From: Frigoriflavimonas asaccharolytica
GTDB taxonomy: Bacteria > Bacteroidota > Bacteroidia > Flavobacteriales > Weeksellaceae
Assembly: GCF_013294015.1 (NCBI RefSeq)
Contig: NZ_JABSNO010000004.1
Span: 109,468 to 173,467 of the forward strand
Reading direction: 5' to 3'
DNA length: 64,000 bases
Shown piece after piece: positions 8,596 through 17,223 of the stretch. The position numbers were made by a program, and so were the translations under genes. Under the pieces are notes generated by a model that made no database searches, was not told the DNA's origin, and saw nothing but the letters and a program-made list of their open reading frames with translations. The stretch's first letter is position 1. Every line of letters begins with the position of its first letter.

Positions 8596-9789
8596 TCAAA
8601 TATCATTTGACAAAACTTGTAGTGTTCTTTCACAAATTATTTTGTAATCTAAATGTTTTGCAGCACTATTTTTTGCACCTTCTTTCATCTTTGATAATAA
8701 TACAGGGTCATTTTTCAAAGTTAAAATATGCTTTCCAAAGTTTTCTTCCAAAATATCTTCGGTTTTAATAGTGATCATATTTTCATAAAAATTTAAATAT
8801 TCTGGTTGTTGACCACCTAAATCGCCAACTATTAGCGGTAAATGCATTCCAATCGCTTGTTGCCATAGAACAGATTGGCTTGCAGGAAATATCGCAACAT
8901 CTGCAATGGTCATGTATTCCAATGCACGATCATTATCAATCCATCCAAGAAAATGAACATTGGATTTTTTTACAATATTAAAAAGTTCTTCTTCATAATC
9001 TTTAAATTGCTCAGCTGCTTTACCAAATACGATCAAATGTATATTTGTATCATTTATTTTTTCTACAGCCTTTATTAAAATTTCCGTTTTTTTAATCGGA
9101 TCAAATTTTCCTCCAGTAATAATTACAAAATCGTTTTCATGAATTTTTAGGGAATTTTTAAGAGCTTCTGTATCTGTATTTTTTTGAATTTCAAGACATT
9201 TTTCGTAGTCACAACCAAGTGGAAGCATTTTCATTTTAGATAATGGCACATTATATACCTCATGCAAAAAAACTGTACTTGCAGGAACTACAGGAAATAT
9301 CTCAGAAATGTATTTTTTATACCAATTAAAAAATGGCTTTCTAATAAGTTTATGCAAAATATTTAAAGAAATCCAATTTTTTGCAGAATTTGTGTAGTCT
9401 GCATGGTAATCCATTATTATCTTGCAGTTTCTATTTATTTTTACATATTGAACTGCTTCTTTTAAATTTAAATGGATATCATGAATATATATTAAATCTG
9501 GTCTTTCTTTTTCTAAAATTTCAAAAACTCCTGCATGTTTTTTTAATTTATGCAAAATATTTATGCTATAAGGTAACTTATAAATTTTTGCACCAAATTC
9601 ATATACTACAGATTTTAATTTTTTTGAATCATTATTATCTTGTACATAATCAAAAACAGAGTCGTATGTAGAGGCAATCACAATTACTTTGTGCCCTAAT
9701 TTTCTATAATATTTTGTAAGAAGATTCTCTTGATAGGTTTCATCTAACCCATAAAAATCTTGTAACATTATTATTTTTTTACTTCCCAT
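8596..9789 (-). CDS. Glycosyltransferase family 4 (second copy in operon)
   Basis: 397-residue GT-B enzyme. The N-terminus (MLQDFYGLDETYQENLLTKY) resembles glycosyltransferases that act on lipid-linked acceptors. The C-terminal half has the donor-binding Rossmann domain starting at FVIITGGKFDPIKK, then VHFLGWIDN, and the DVAIFPASQSVLWQQAIG region. There the usual E-x7-E motif is replaced by a Gln-rich variant, which is unusual for GT4 and leaves the second Glu in doubt. It is the first glycosyltransferase gene after the polymerase in transcription order, separated by a 133-base AT-rich gap. Sugar specificity is unknown. Confidence 0.84.
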   Translation of the reverse strand: MGSKKIIMLQDFYGLDETYQENLLTKYYRKLGHKVIVIASTYDSVFDYVQDNNDSKKLKSVVYEFGAKIYKLPYSINILHKLKKHAGVFEILEKERPDLIYIHDIHLNLKEAVQYVKINRNCKIIMDYHADYTNSAKNWISLNILHKLIRKPFFNWYKKYISEIFPVVPASTVFLHEVYNVPLSKMKMLPLGCDYEKCLEIQKNTDTEALKNSLKIHENDFVIITGGKFDPIKKTEILIKAVEKINDTNIHLIVFGKAAEQFKDYEEELFNIVKKSNVHFLGWIDNDRALEYMTIADVAIFPASQSVLWQQAIGMHLPLIVGDLGGQQPEYLNFYENMITIKTEDILEENFGKHILTLKNDPVLLSKMKEGAKNSAAKHLDYKIICERTLQVLSNDI

Positions 9790-9922
9790 TTAAAATATAA
9801 TTTATTTAAAAAAACAAATGATATTAAGCCTCAAAATTGAATTTAATATTACTATTTTGAATTTTATCTGTTTTTATTGTATAATTAACTATGAAAAAAA
9901 ATTAATTAAATACTAAATTTTC

Positions 9923-11236
9923 TCACAAATTATCTGTATTATTCTCATTAATCATAATATATTTATTATTTTGTGTTGAATTTAACATTAAAAAACCGAA
10001 AACTAAAAAACCACCTCCTGTAACAAGTGAAGAAAATAGGGAAGCATTAAGCAAAGCTAAACTGTACGGAATTAATATTAATATTAAAAATAATTTATTG
10101 TAATTAACTGTAATTGTATTAAAAATTACAAATAAGAAAAATAATAAAACTGAAGAAAATAATATTCCAAAATCTCCTAAAGCGGCAATTCCGTCCGTTG
10201 CCCAAAAATTAGCATTGGTATTTGCATCATTCCAGTAAAAATTTCCCACGACCTCTCCTAAAGTTTTATCATACGGATATCCATTAGTGATAGCGTTTAC
10301 AACATTAATATGAGTATAATAAGTTATGGGATTTGTTTCGAAAAAGTCATGATAAAATTTTGTAAGATAGCCCCCATTTCCTACAGTTCGCATCCAGAGC
10401 AACGATGTAAATTCACTAAAACCAGTAAATAAGGTCGTCACTAAAACTACACTTAACACAATGCCAATGCTTAAAAATGCATAATTAAGTGACCGTTTTT
10501 TTAAAAACCAAAAAATTGCTAAAAATATAAGTGGAAATAATAAAACACTTTTCGCCGCGGTTGCCATATAAATTATAATAGCAGAAATTGTAGCAACAAT
10601 AAAATATAATTTCTTTTTAGCAAATAAAGAATAACTCAAACAAATTGGTATTAATACATTGTGAAGCCAAACCGACAAATACCCTGTAAATACATCTGCA
10701 CCTAATTGTTCATTAGAAGATCGGTGCTCATAAACATGATCAAACCCAACAAATTCTAAATTATCTCTGTAAACAAATGCTACATAAAGTGTTAAAAAAC
10801 CACAAGCAAAAAGTACAAATTTAAAAACATCAAAGTCTCCTGGTAATCTGAATTTAATTTTAAGAACAAATTTATCTGCTTTGAAAAGTATAATCATACT
10901 TAATACAAACAAAAATTGTAGATAAGATACATATAAAGCAGAACCTTCTAGATTGAAAAAGAATGTAAGTATAATGGGAACATAAAGCAGATAGTATATA
11001 AAAATACTTAAAAAAGACGATATTCTATTGAAACCATTGTAAAATAACAAGGGTAATATGCAAAAGAAAAAAGACAATATAAAAAATGGCAAGTTTTCTC
11101 TTCTTCCTTCAATAATAAGGAAACCTGCATAATCAAACCATCCATTTAAAAATTCTATATATCCGTTATAAAAAACCGCAGAATAGACTAATCCGATTAG
11201 TAAAAAAAGAATTTTATGTTTGTACTTTCTATACAT
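9923..11236 (-). CDS. wzy: O-antigen/oligosaccharide repeat-unit polymerase (Wzy-like)
   Basis: 437-residue integral membrane protein with about ten to twelve hydrophobic helices and one longer periplasmic loop around residues 270-340, the arrangement of Wzy polymerases. Sequence identity in this family is too low for motif-based assignment, so the call rests on topology and position: it overlaps the flippase gene by 8 bases and is surrounded by glycosyltransferases. It would join undecaprenyl-linked repeats on the periplasmic face. Codon use is very AT-rich, normal for wzx/wzy genes. An EpsG-like or O-antigen ligase function cannot be excluded. Confidence 0.78.
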   Translation of the reverse strand: MYRKYKHKILFLLIGLVYSAVFYNGYIEFLNGWFDYAGFLIIEGRRENLPFFILSFFFCILPLLFYNGFNRISSFLSIFIYYLLYVPIILTFFFNLEGSALYVSYLQFLFVLSMIILFKADKFVLKIKFRLPGDFDVFKFVLFACGFLTLYVAFVYRDNLEFVGFDHVYEHRSSNEQLGADVFTGYLSVWLHNVLIPICLSYSLFAKKKLYFIVATISAIIIYMATAAKSVLLFPLIFLAIFWFLKKRSLNYAFLSIGIVLSVVLVTTLFTGFSEFTSLLWMRTVGNGGYLTKFYHDFFETNPITYYTHINVVNAITNGYPYDKTLGEVVGNFYWNDANTNANFWATDGIAALGDFGILFSSVLLFFLFVIFNTITVNYNKLFLILILIPYSLALLNASLFSSLVTGGGFLVFGFLMLNSTQNNKYIMINENNTDNL

Positions 11237-12494
11237 GTTCGGAATATTTAAAAGAAAAATACAAAAATATTAAATTGAAAATAATAGAAAATCCTGTGAA
11301 AAACATTAGTGATACAATCGCGCTATTCCAAAAATAAAAACCGCAATACAAACCTAGTGCCCCAAATATAGCATTTAAAAATTGAAGTCTCGCAAATTGT
11401 TTTTTCTTCTCTCGTATATAAAATACAGAATTTAAGGGAGATGCCACAAATTCAAAAAATAATAGAATAGATAGTATTCTTGCATATACTCCTGCTGTAA
11501 ACCATTCTTCGCCAAAGAAAAATGAAAAAAGCATGGGCGAAAGTAAAAAAACAAGCAAATAAATAGGAAAAGACATCAAAATCAACTTTTTAAAAGTAGA
11601 TTTATATAAATCTTTGCAATTTCCTTTACTTCTAATTTCATCAATTGCGTCATTTCTAAAAACATTACCAATAGCATTAGTTATAACAATATTGGGAATT
11701 CTTATCATTCTACTTGCCATAGAATAAAACCCTAAAACGGTTGTACTAAAAAAATGTTCAAAAGATATTGGGATTATTTGTTGACTCGCTGTTAAGGATA
11801 AATCTGAAACCGTCATGTATTTAGGAAAGGAAATAAATTCTCTCCCAATTTCCTTAACTTGTTGTAAAGAAAAAATTTGGTTTTCTTTTACGTACTCCTT
11901 TAAAAAATAGAAAATAGAAAATAAAATACCTAAAATTAAAGATAAAATTAAACCTGATTCTATTTTTAAAAAACCAAAAACGATACTGCAAACTGCTGTA
12001 ATGATCACTTGAAAAGCATTAACAAGTGTTATCTTCTTATAATTTTTCTTCCTTTGATACCAATATCCAAGTCCGGAATAGAGTGCTATAAAAAATATGT
12101 AAAGTGGCGCAAGATAAATCCACCAATGATTGAGCAATTCAAAATGGGTTTGAAGTTGCAGAATTTCTTTAGAAATGAAAATTAAAATAAAATAAGCAAT
12201 TGCAGAAATAAAACCGATGCCAAATATAAGTTGAATGATTTTTCTTCCATCTACATCTTTTGTTGGTAATGGTACTGCAAGTTCATATCTTCCAGTAGAA
12301 ATAACGGCAAATATAACTACATAACTTGTGAATAAAGATAACAAACCAAAAGATTCTACAGTATAAAGTCTAGTTAGCAAAGGAGAGGATGCTATTACAA
12401 CCAATTGACTTATAATAGTTCCACTTGCCAAAGTAGCTACATTTTTAAAAAAAACATTGGTTTTGGCTCTCTCAAAAATATTAAATAAAGACAA
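11229..12494 (-). CDS. wzx: Polysaccharide flippase (Wzx/RfbX-like), TTG start
   Basis: 421-residue MATE/MOP-type membrane protein with about twelve transmembrane helices. The N-terminal segment FKNVATLASGTIISQLV with downstream SSPLLTRLYT is typical of O-antigen flippases. It flips undecaprenyl-pyrophosphate-linked repeat units across the inner membrane. The start is unusual: the codon before the TTG at 12492-12494 is the stop of the upstream acyltransferase gene, and no in-frame ATG occurs before the first helix. Translation therefore probably starts at TTG with the two genes abutting. It overlaps the polymerase gene at its 3' end. Confidence 0.88.
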   Translation of the reverse strand: MSLFNIFERAKTNVFFKNVATLASGTIISQLVVIASSPLLTRLYTVESFGLLSLFTSYVVIFAVISTGRYELAVPLPTKDVDGRKIIQLIFGIGFISAIAYFILIFISKEILQLQTHFELLNHWWIYLAPLYIFFIALYSGLGYWYQRKKNYKKITLVNAFQVIITAVCSIVFGFLKIESGLILSLILGILFSIFYFLKEYVKENQIFSLQQVKEIGREFISFPKYMTVSDLSLTASQQIIPISFEHFFSTTVLGFYSMASRMIRIPNIVITNAIGNVFRNDAIDEIRSKGNCKDLYKSTFKKLILMSFPIYLLVFLLSPMLFSFFFGEEWFTAGVYARILSILLFFEFVASPLNSVFYIREKKKQFARLQFLNAIFGALGLYCGFYFWNSAIVSLMFFTGFSIIFNLIFLYFSFKYSEHV

Positions 12495-13427
12495 TTACTT
12501 AAACAATTTTTCGTTCATTATTTTCTTTTTGCCCAATGCAATAGAAATTTCTTCTGCTGGACTTCCTATTACGGTTTCGCCATCGTTAACATCTTTTACA
12601 ACTACTGCTGATAATCCAATGGTAACATTATTTCCAATCTTTTTTTGATTAAGGATGGAAGCAGAAGGTGCAACCCAAGTATTTTCGCCAATTTTTACAC
12701 TACCTGCAACCATTGCATTGGCAATGATCAAACTATTTTTGCCAATTTCTACACCATGTGCAATGTGCACCAGATTATCTATTTTGGCGTTTTCTTTGAT
12801 GATGGTATTTCCCATCACAGCTCTATCAATGCAGGTATTGTTGCCAATTTCTACAAAATCTTCTATAATGATGTTGCCAATATGTGGAATAAAAACGAAT
12901 TGTCCTGTTTCGTCTTTTTCATATCCAAAACCTACTCCTCCAATGGTACAATTGCAACCAATGCTTACATTTTTTCCAATTTTAATATGAGCTTTGATTA
13001 TTGTATTGTGATCTATTACGGTATCGTCTCCAATTGTGCAGTTTTCTTCTATCACTACATTATTCCCAATAAAAACATTGTTCCCAATAGAGCAATTTTT
13101 TTCAATAATAGCACTTGCAGAAATTCCAGTTTTTCTTTTTGGCATAAAAAACTCGGTAAGAATTTTCTGAAATGCCAAACGTGGTTGAGAAGTGATTAAA
13201 TAGGTACAATTTTCATTAATTAAATTTTCTTCTATAGCTTCGCAAACAATGACGCCATGCTGTACATCTTTCAGTTTTTCTTTGTATTTGGCGGAAACCC
13301 ACATCAATACATCATCTCTTTCATTTTCAGTAGAAAGCTGAATAGCATTGATTATTTGTCGGTTTTTATTGCCGATAATTTCATCAATTTCTAAAAATTT
13401 AATTATGTTTTGTACCTCTATCATCAT
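12495..13427 (-). CDS. LpxD-like N-acyltransferase with left-handed beta-helix
   Basis: About 310 residues: an N-terminal domain of about 100 residues, then hexapeptide repeats ([20 protein letters not shown] and onward) forming a left-handed beta-helix. LpxD landmarks are present: [13 protein letters not shown] and the [11 protein letters not shown] segment with the His that acts as general base in LpxD. It is shorter than typical LpxD (about 340), and its place in a glycan operon next to a PIG-L deacetylase argues for a dedicated N-acyltransferase on a surface sugar rather than lipid A synthesis. The first codon of the frame (13430) is TTG; ATGs at 13427 or 13424 are more likely starts. Confidence 0.82.
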   Translation of the reverse strand: MMIEVQNIIKFLEIDEIIGNKNRQIINAIQLSTENERDDVLMWVSAKYKEKLKDVQHGVIVCEAIEENLINENCTYLITSQPRLAFQKILTEFFMPKRKTGISASAIIEKNCSIGNNVFIGNNVVIEENCTIGDDTVIDHNTIIKAHIKIGKNVSIGCNCTIGGVGFGYEKDETGQFVFIPHIGNIIIEDFVEIGNNTCIDRAVMGNTIIKENAKIDNLVHIAHGVEIGKNSLIIANAMVAGSVKIGENTWVAPSASILNQKKIGNNVTIGLSAVVVKDVNDGETVIGSPAEEISIALGKKKIMNEKLFK

Positions 13428-13430
13428 CAA

Positions 13431-14066
13431 TTATTTTATTGCATATCGCACAACTTCAAAAGTTTCTGCGTATTTTACTCCAAATTGAACTCCTCTTGCA
13501 ATTGCTAATGATTTGATAAATTCTGCACTTAAATAATCTCTGAAACCTTGCGATTTATACTCTTTTAAAGCATCAATTTTTTTGTTGATGTGTTTTTCTT
13601 CCAAAGAAATATAAGCTTGAGTATCAAAAGAGAGATTGTTCCAAATCAATTCATAACTTAAGATAGATTTCGTTTTGAAAGCACGAACTCCTTCCATTGC
13701 AATGGTAGAATGATCTTGATGAATGTCTTTTAAACTTGGAATTAAAACCAAATCTATATCATTATTTAATCTTTTAAAACGGATTAATTCTTCTAATATT
13801 TCTTGTCTTACATAATTCAATTTTCTTACTTGATAATTGAAAATAAGCACATTTTCTTCTTTTACTCCTAATACTTTTGTAGCAGCTACAACTTCCGTTT
13901 TCAAAATATCTTTCGGAAATCCTTCTGGTACAGATTCTTCTGCAGTAGAAAATGCCATGTAAAATACTTCTGCTCCTTCTTCAATCAATTTTGAAATGAA
14001 ACCTCCTGCTCCCAATTCGCCATCATCTGTATGTGGTGCAAGTACTAAAACTTTTTTATAAGTCAT
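13431..14066 (-). CDS. PIG-L (LmbE-like) N-deacetylase
   Basis: 211-residue zinc-dependent deacetylase. The metal-site motif APHTDDGELGAGG (residues 10-22; usual form HPDDE) holds His12 and Asp15, and IHQDHSTIAMEG supplies the late His. PIG-L enzymes remove N-acetyl groups from sugars such as GlcNAc derivatives. The gene overlaps the oxidoreductase gene by 11 bases and is followed at once by an LpxD-like acyltransferase, so deacetylation followed by re-acylation of the same amine is a reasonable inference. No signal peptide is seen, so it should act on a cytoplasmic nucleotide sugar or lipid-linked intermediate. Confidence 0.88.
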   Translation of the reverse strand: MTYKKVLVLAPHTDDGELGAGGFISKLIEEGAEVFYMAFSTAEESVPEGFPKDILKTEVVAATKVLGVKEENVLIFNYQVRKLNYVRQEILEELIRFKRLNNDIDLVLIPSLKDIHQDHSTIAMEGVRAFKTKSILSYELIWNNLSFDTQAYISLEEKHINKKIDALKEYKSQGFRDYLSAEFIKSLAIARGVQFGVKYAETFEVVRYAIK

Positions 14067-15084
14067 TTTGTTTTATTTTCAATTCATAAATCCTCTCAAT
14101 AATATCCACAACTTTCAAACCTTCTAAAGCGTTTGTGGTGATGGAATCTCGTCCTTTTATTACATCTACCACATTTTCTATGATGTAATGATGATTGGCT
14201 GCGGAACCTTTGTAAGCTCCATAATCGTTTCCAGGATTTGTTTCTGCTAATTCTGGCATTTCGTAGTCTTTGATGTGGCAATACTCTACCTCATTCATAT
14301 ATTGTCCACCAACTTTTACCGAACCATTTTCTGCAATTACGGTGATGCTGCTTTCTAAATTTTTGTCCCAAACGGAGGTAGAATAGTTTAAACTTCCCAT
14401 TCCGCCATTCACAAAATCAAAACTTACGAAACCTGAATCTTCAAAATCTGTAAGTTCCGCATGATTGAAATCTGCAAATTTTGCTTGTATATTTTTTACA
14501 TCGCCAAAATACCAATACATCAAATCTAAAAAATGAGAGAACTGCGTAAACAATGTTCCTCCATCTAAATCTGATTTTCCATGCCAAGATTCTGGCTTGT
14601 AGTAGCGGTTGTCTCTATTCCAATAGCAATTAATTTGCACCATGAAAATTTTGCCCAAAGTTCCTTTGTCCAAAAGATCCTTTAACCAAACACTTGGTGG
14701 CGAATATCTATTTTGCATCACACAAAAAACTTGTTTGTGCTTTTGCAATCCTTTAAAAATTAATTTTTCGGAGTCCGTTTTGGTAAGAGACATTGGTTTT
14801 TCTATTACCAAATGTCTACCAGATTCCAAAATTTGCATTCCTTGGTCTGCATGAAAACCATTGGGAGAAGCTACATTAATCACATCAATTTCCAAATCTG
14901 ATTGCAATAATTCTTCCAAAGTATTAAAAACTGGCACCGCAAAATGATCGATGTTTAAAGTAGATGCATCTTTCACATCTACCAAAGCTACCAGTTCGCA
15001 CTCTTCGTTTCTAGCGATCATTTCGGCGTGTCTTTTCCCGATATGACCACAACCAACTACAGCAAATTTTATTTTTTTCTCCAT
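14056..15084 (-). CDS. Gfo/Idh/MocA family oxidoreductase (WbpB/WlbA-like role proposed)
   Basis: 342 residues. The N-terminal NAD-binding Rossmann motif VGCGHIG (Gly11, Gly13, Gly16) is followed by the EKPMSLT catalytic signature with Lys96, and the C-terminal half is the substrate-binding alpha/beta domain (WHGKSDLDGGTLFTQ). Such enzymes oxidise C3 of UDP-GlcNAc-uronic acid in the WbpB/WlbA step that precedes transamination and N-acetylation. The gene abuts the WbpD-like acetyltransferase (start and stop share one base), consistent with that pathway. No WbpE-type aminotransferase or WbpA dehydrogenase is in view, so they would have to lie elsewhere. Confidence 0.88.
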   Translation of the reverse strand: MEKKIKFAVVGCGHIGKRHAEMIARNEECELVALVDVKDASTLNIDHFAVPVFNTLEELLQSDLEIDVINVASPNGFHADQGMQILESGRHLVIEKPMSLTKTDSEKLIFKGLQKHKQVFCVMQNRYSPPSVWLKDLLDKGTLGKIFMVQINCYWNRDNRYYKPESWHGKSDLDGGTLFTQFSHFLDLMYWYFGDVKNIQAKFADFNHAELTDFEDSGFVSFDFVNGGMGSLNYSTSVWDKNLESSITVIAENGSVKVGGQYMNEVEYCHIKDYEMPELAETNPGNDYGAYKGSAANHHYIIENVVDVIKGRDSITTNALEGLKVVDIIERIYELKIKQNDL

Positions 15085-15659
15085 TAAATAAGTTTTGTAA
15101 CTTTATTATTTTCTAATTTGTATTTTTCTTTACTTTCTTCACAAGTTGCATATCCTTCTGCATCAAAATTTAATCGCTGTCCAAATTCGCTCATCCAACC
15201 AATTTGTTTTGCAGGATTTCCCACTACCAAAGCAAAATCCAAAACCTCTTTCGTGATTACTGCTCCTGCTCCAATGAAGGCATATTCGCCAATATCATGT
15301 CCACAAACAATAGTTGCGTTTGCACCAATTGTTGCGCCTTTTTTTACAATGGTCTCTAAATATTCATTTTTTCTATTGACTGCACTTCTGGGATTTATCA
15401 CATTCGTAAAAACCATTGATGGTCCTAAGAAAACATCATCTTCACAAGTAACTCCTTCATATATGGATACATTATTCTGAACTTTTACATTATTTCCTAA
15501 AATTACATTTGGAGAAATAACCACGTTTTGCCCAATATTACAATTTTTACCCAATTTGCAATTTTGCATGAGGTGTGAGAAATGCCAAATTTTTGTACCC
15601 TCTCCTATTTCACAAGGCGAATCTACGATGGCAGTTTCATGTGCGAAAAATTTATCCAT
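15084..15659 (-). CDS. wbpD: WbpD/WlbB-like sugar N-acetyltransferase
   Basis: 191-residue left-handed beta-helix acyltransferase. The N-terminus MDKFFAHETAIVDSPCEIG then GTKIWHFSHLM is characteristic of WbpD/WlbB, which acetylates the 3-amine of UDP-GlcNAc3NA. Later hexapeptides (CKLGKNCNIGQNVVISPN) and CGHDIGEYAFIGAGAV support the fold. An in-frame ATG at 15668 adds three residues, but a TAAATTTG promoter element at 15680-15687 would leave almost no leader, so the ATG at 15657-15659 is preferred. It is the first gene of the polysaccharide operon. Its pairing with the Gfo/Idh enzyme predicts a 2,3-diamino-uronic acid product. Confidence 0.88.
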   Translation of the reverse strand: MDKFFAHETAIVDSPCEIGEGTKIWHFSHLMQNCKLGKNCNIGQNVVISPNVILGNNVKVQNNVSIYEGVTCEDDVFLGPSMVFTNVINPRSAVNRKNEYLETIVKKGATIGANATIVCGHDIGEYAFIGAGAVITKEVLDFALVVGNPAKQIGWMSEFGQRLNFDAEGYATCEESKEKYKLENNKVTKLI

Positions 15660-15679
15660 ATTTTGCATTTTTGAAAGTG

Positions 15680-15687
15680 CAAATTTA
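15680..15687 (-). promoter_or_regulatory. -7 promoter element of the polysaccharide operon
   Basis: Read on the minus strand this is TAAATTTG, matching the Bacteroidetes TAnnTTTG -7 consensus, followed by CAC. It lies 20 bases upstream of the chosen wbpD-like start. A convincing -33 TTTG was not found. Confidence 0.5.
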
Positions 15688-15794
15688 CGAAAATTTATGA
15701 CTTATGGACTTTTAAAATAAAATGATTATCATCTTAAATTTTAAAATTATTGATGTTGATTAAAAGGAAAACTAAACCTCAAAATTTCTCTTAT

Positions 15795-16727
15795 TTACGA
15801 TTCTAAAAATTCTATATTTCTTTTCAAACCAGAAAATTTCGCTCTTTTTATCGGCGATTTTTGAAAAATTTCTGAAAATAAATCTTGAGATAATTCCTGC
15901 CAATCATTTTTTTTAAAATTTTGTAAAGATAAATTTGGATTGAATTTTGGCTGATTGTGCGGCTTAGAAAAGCGATTCCATGGACAAACATCTTGGCAAA
16001 TATCACAGCCGAACATCCAATCTTCCATTTTATTCTTGAAGCTTTCGGGAATTTCATTTTTTAATTCTATAGTCGCATAAGAAATGCATTTGCTGCCATC
16101 AATTATTTTATCATTTACGATCGCATCCGTCGGACAAGCATCTATGCATTTGGTGCAAGTTCCGCAATGATCGCTTGTTGCAAAGTCTGTTTCAAGTTCA
16201 AAATCGCAAATAATTTCTGCTAAAAAATAGAAAGAACCGCTTTGTTTGGTGATTAGATTCGCGTTTTTGCCAACCCAACCAATTCCAGATTTTCTTGCCC
16301 AACTTCTTTCTAAGACTGGTGCAGAATCTACAAAGATTCTGAAACTAAAATCACCAATTTCCTCTTGAAGTTCCCGAACCATATCTTTCAAAATATCTTT
16401 GATCACTTCATGATAATCTTTTCCATAAGCATATTTCGAGATTTTATAATTATCTAAACTTGAAATTTCTTGTTCTGGAAAATAATTATAGGCAAGAGAA
16501 ATCACAGATTTTGCACCTTCAACCAATAATCTTGGATCCAATCTTTTATCAAAATAATTTTCCATGTATTGCATTTCGCCGTGGTAATTATTTTTGAGCC
16601 AATTTTCTAATGGCAATGCATCTTCTTCCAAAAAATCTGCTTTAGAAATACCACAAGATTGAAAGCCAAATTTTTTGGCTTTCTGCTTGATGAGTAGCGC
16701 ATTTTTTTCTAATTTCAAACGAGACAT
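15795..16727 (-). CDS. queG: Epoxyqueuosine reductase QueG
   Basis: 310 residues, full length. It catalyses the last step of queuosine tRNA modification, reducing epoxyqueuosine with a cobalamin cofactor and two 4Fe-4S clusters in the cytoplasm. The C-terminal half shows the clusters: [13 protein letters not shown] and [11 protein letters not shown]. The N-terminal region ([13 protein letters not shown], and the AYNYF and KYAYGKDYH blocks) is the corrinoid-binding part. A 125-base gap separates it from the polysaccharide operon's first gene, so it is probably a separate transcription unit divergent from the rhodanese gene. Confidence 0.95.
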   Translation of the reverse strand: MSRLKLEKNALLIKQKAKKFGFQSCGISKADFLEEDALPLENWLKNNYHGEMQYMENYFDKRLDPRLLVEGAKSVISLAYNYFPEQEISSLDNYKISKYAYGKDYHEVIKDILKDMVRELQEEIGDFSFRIFVDSAPVLERSWARKSGIGWVGKNANLITKQSGSFYFLAEIICDFELETDFATSDHCGTCTKCIDACPTDAIVNDKIIDGSKCISYATIELKNEIPESFKNKMEDWMFGCDICQDVCPWNRFSKPHNQPKFNPNLSLQNFKKNDWQELSQDLFSEIFQKSPIKRAKFSGLKRNIEFLES

Positions 16728-16783
16728 TTCAAGACAAAAATAAATTTAATTAATAGATTTTTAGATAGAAGACAAGCTAATAA

Positions 16784-16806
16784 ACCACAAAAGTAACAAA
16801 AGTGAC
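16784..16806. repeat. ACCACAAAAG-type short repeat, copy 1
   Basis: ACCACAAAAGTAACAAAAG followed by TGAC; a close variant occurs at 19334-19360. It also forms the outer left arm of the inverted repeat at 16787-16910. Confidence 0.55.
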
Positions 16807-16910
16807 AATAGATTAAGTTTTTTAAAAGGTAAAAAAAGCAATACTTGAAATGCATGCTTATTTTACCTTTTGCTAATCTGATTTTTTCCATTATCTTTTG
16901 TTACTTTTGT
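16787..16910. repeat. Composite inverted repeat upstream of the rhodanese gene
   Basis: The outer arms ACAAAAGTAACAAAAG (16787-16802) and CTTTTGTTACTTTTGT (16895-16910) are perfect reverse complements over 16 bases. The inner arms at 16824-16840 and 16855-16871 match at 16 of 17 positions with a 14-base loop. The whole unit of about 124 bases looks like a small MITE-like or REP-like palindrome. It fills the gap between queG and the rhodanese gene, and its right arm carries the rhodanese promoter element. Confidence 0.75.
16902..16909 (+). promoter_or_regulatory. -7 promoter element for the rhodanese gene
   Basis: TACTTTTG matches the TAnnTTTG consensus and lies 19 bases before the ATG at 16929. 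It sits inside the right arm of the inverted repeat. Confidence 0.5.
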
Positions 16911-16928
16911 AGTAGAAAAATAAATATT

Positions 16929-17222
16929 ATGAATTTAGTAGACATCTTAAAAGAGAAAAAATACCATTTGATAGACGTTCGCGAAGAAATGGAATTAGAA
17001 ATCGATGGCAGCATTCCAGAAGCAGCTCATATTCCTTTGGGAGAAATTGAGGATAGAAAACAAGAAATCGTGAACCTTGCAGGACCAAAAATTTTCTTTT
17101 GCAGAAGCGGAAACAGAAGTGGAAAAGCGATGGAATATTTCAAAGCTGAAGGTTTGACAGAGGTTTATAATGGCGGAGCTTATGCAGATTTACAAGCCAC
17201 TTTGGATGAAATAAATTCCTAA
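16929..17222 (+). CDS. Rhodanese-like domain protein
   Basis: 97-residue single rhodanese domain from the ATG at 16929 (MNLVDILKEKKYHLIDVREE). The active-site loop CRSGNRSG near residue 60 contains the catalytic Cys that carries persulfide sulfur. The sequence before the ATG is repeat DNA, so the longer reading frame starting at 16845 is not credible. Likely a cytoplasmic sulfurtransferase similar to GlpE/PspE-type single-domain enzymes, without a signal peptide. It is followed after one base by the methyltransferase-like membrane gene, suggesting a two-gene unit. Confidence 0.9.
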   Translation: MNLVDILKEKKYHLIDVREEMELEIDGSIPEAAHIPLGEIEDRKQEIVNLAGPKIFFCRSGNRSGKAMEYFKAEGLTEVYNGGAYADLQATLDEINS

Positions 17223-17223
17223 A

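Noticed and set aside
12645-13199. 184-codon plus-strand frame opposite the LpxD-like gene
   Set aside because: Hexapeptide repeats on the minus strand explain it; the plus frame is a repeat-generated shadow.
16845-16928. Extended N-terminus of the rhodanese gene
   Set aside because: It runs through the inverted repeat and promoter; the ATG at 16929 gives the usual domain start.
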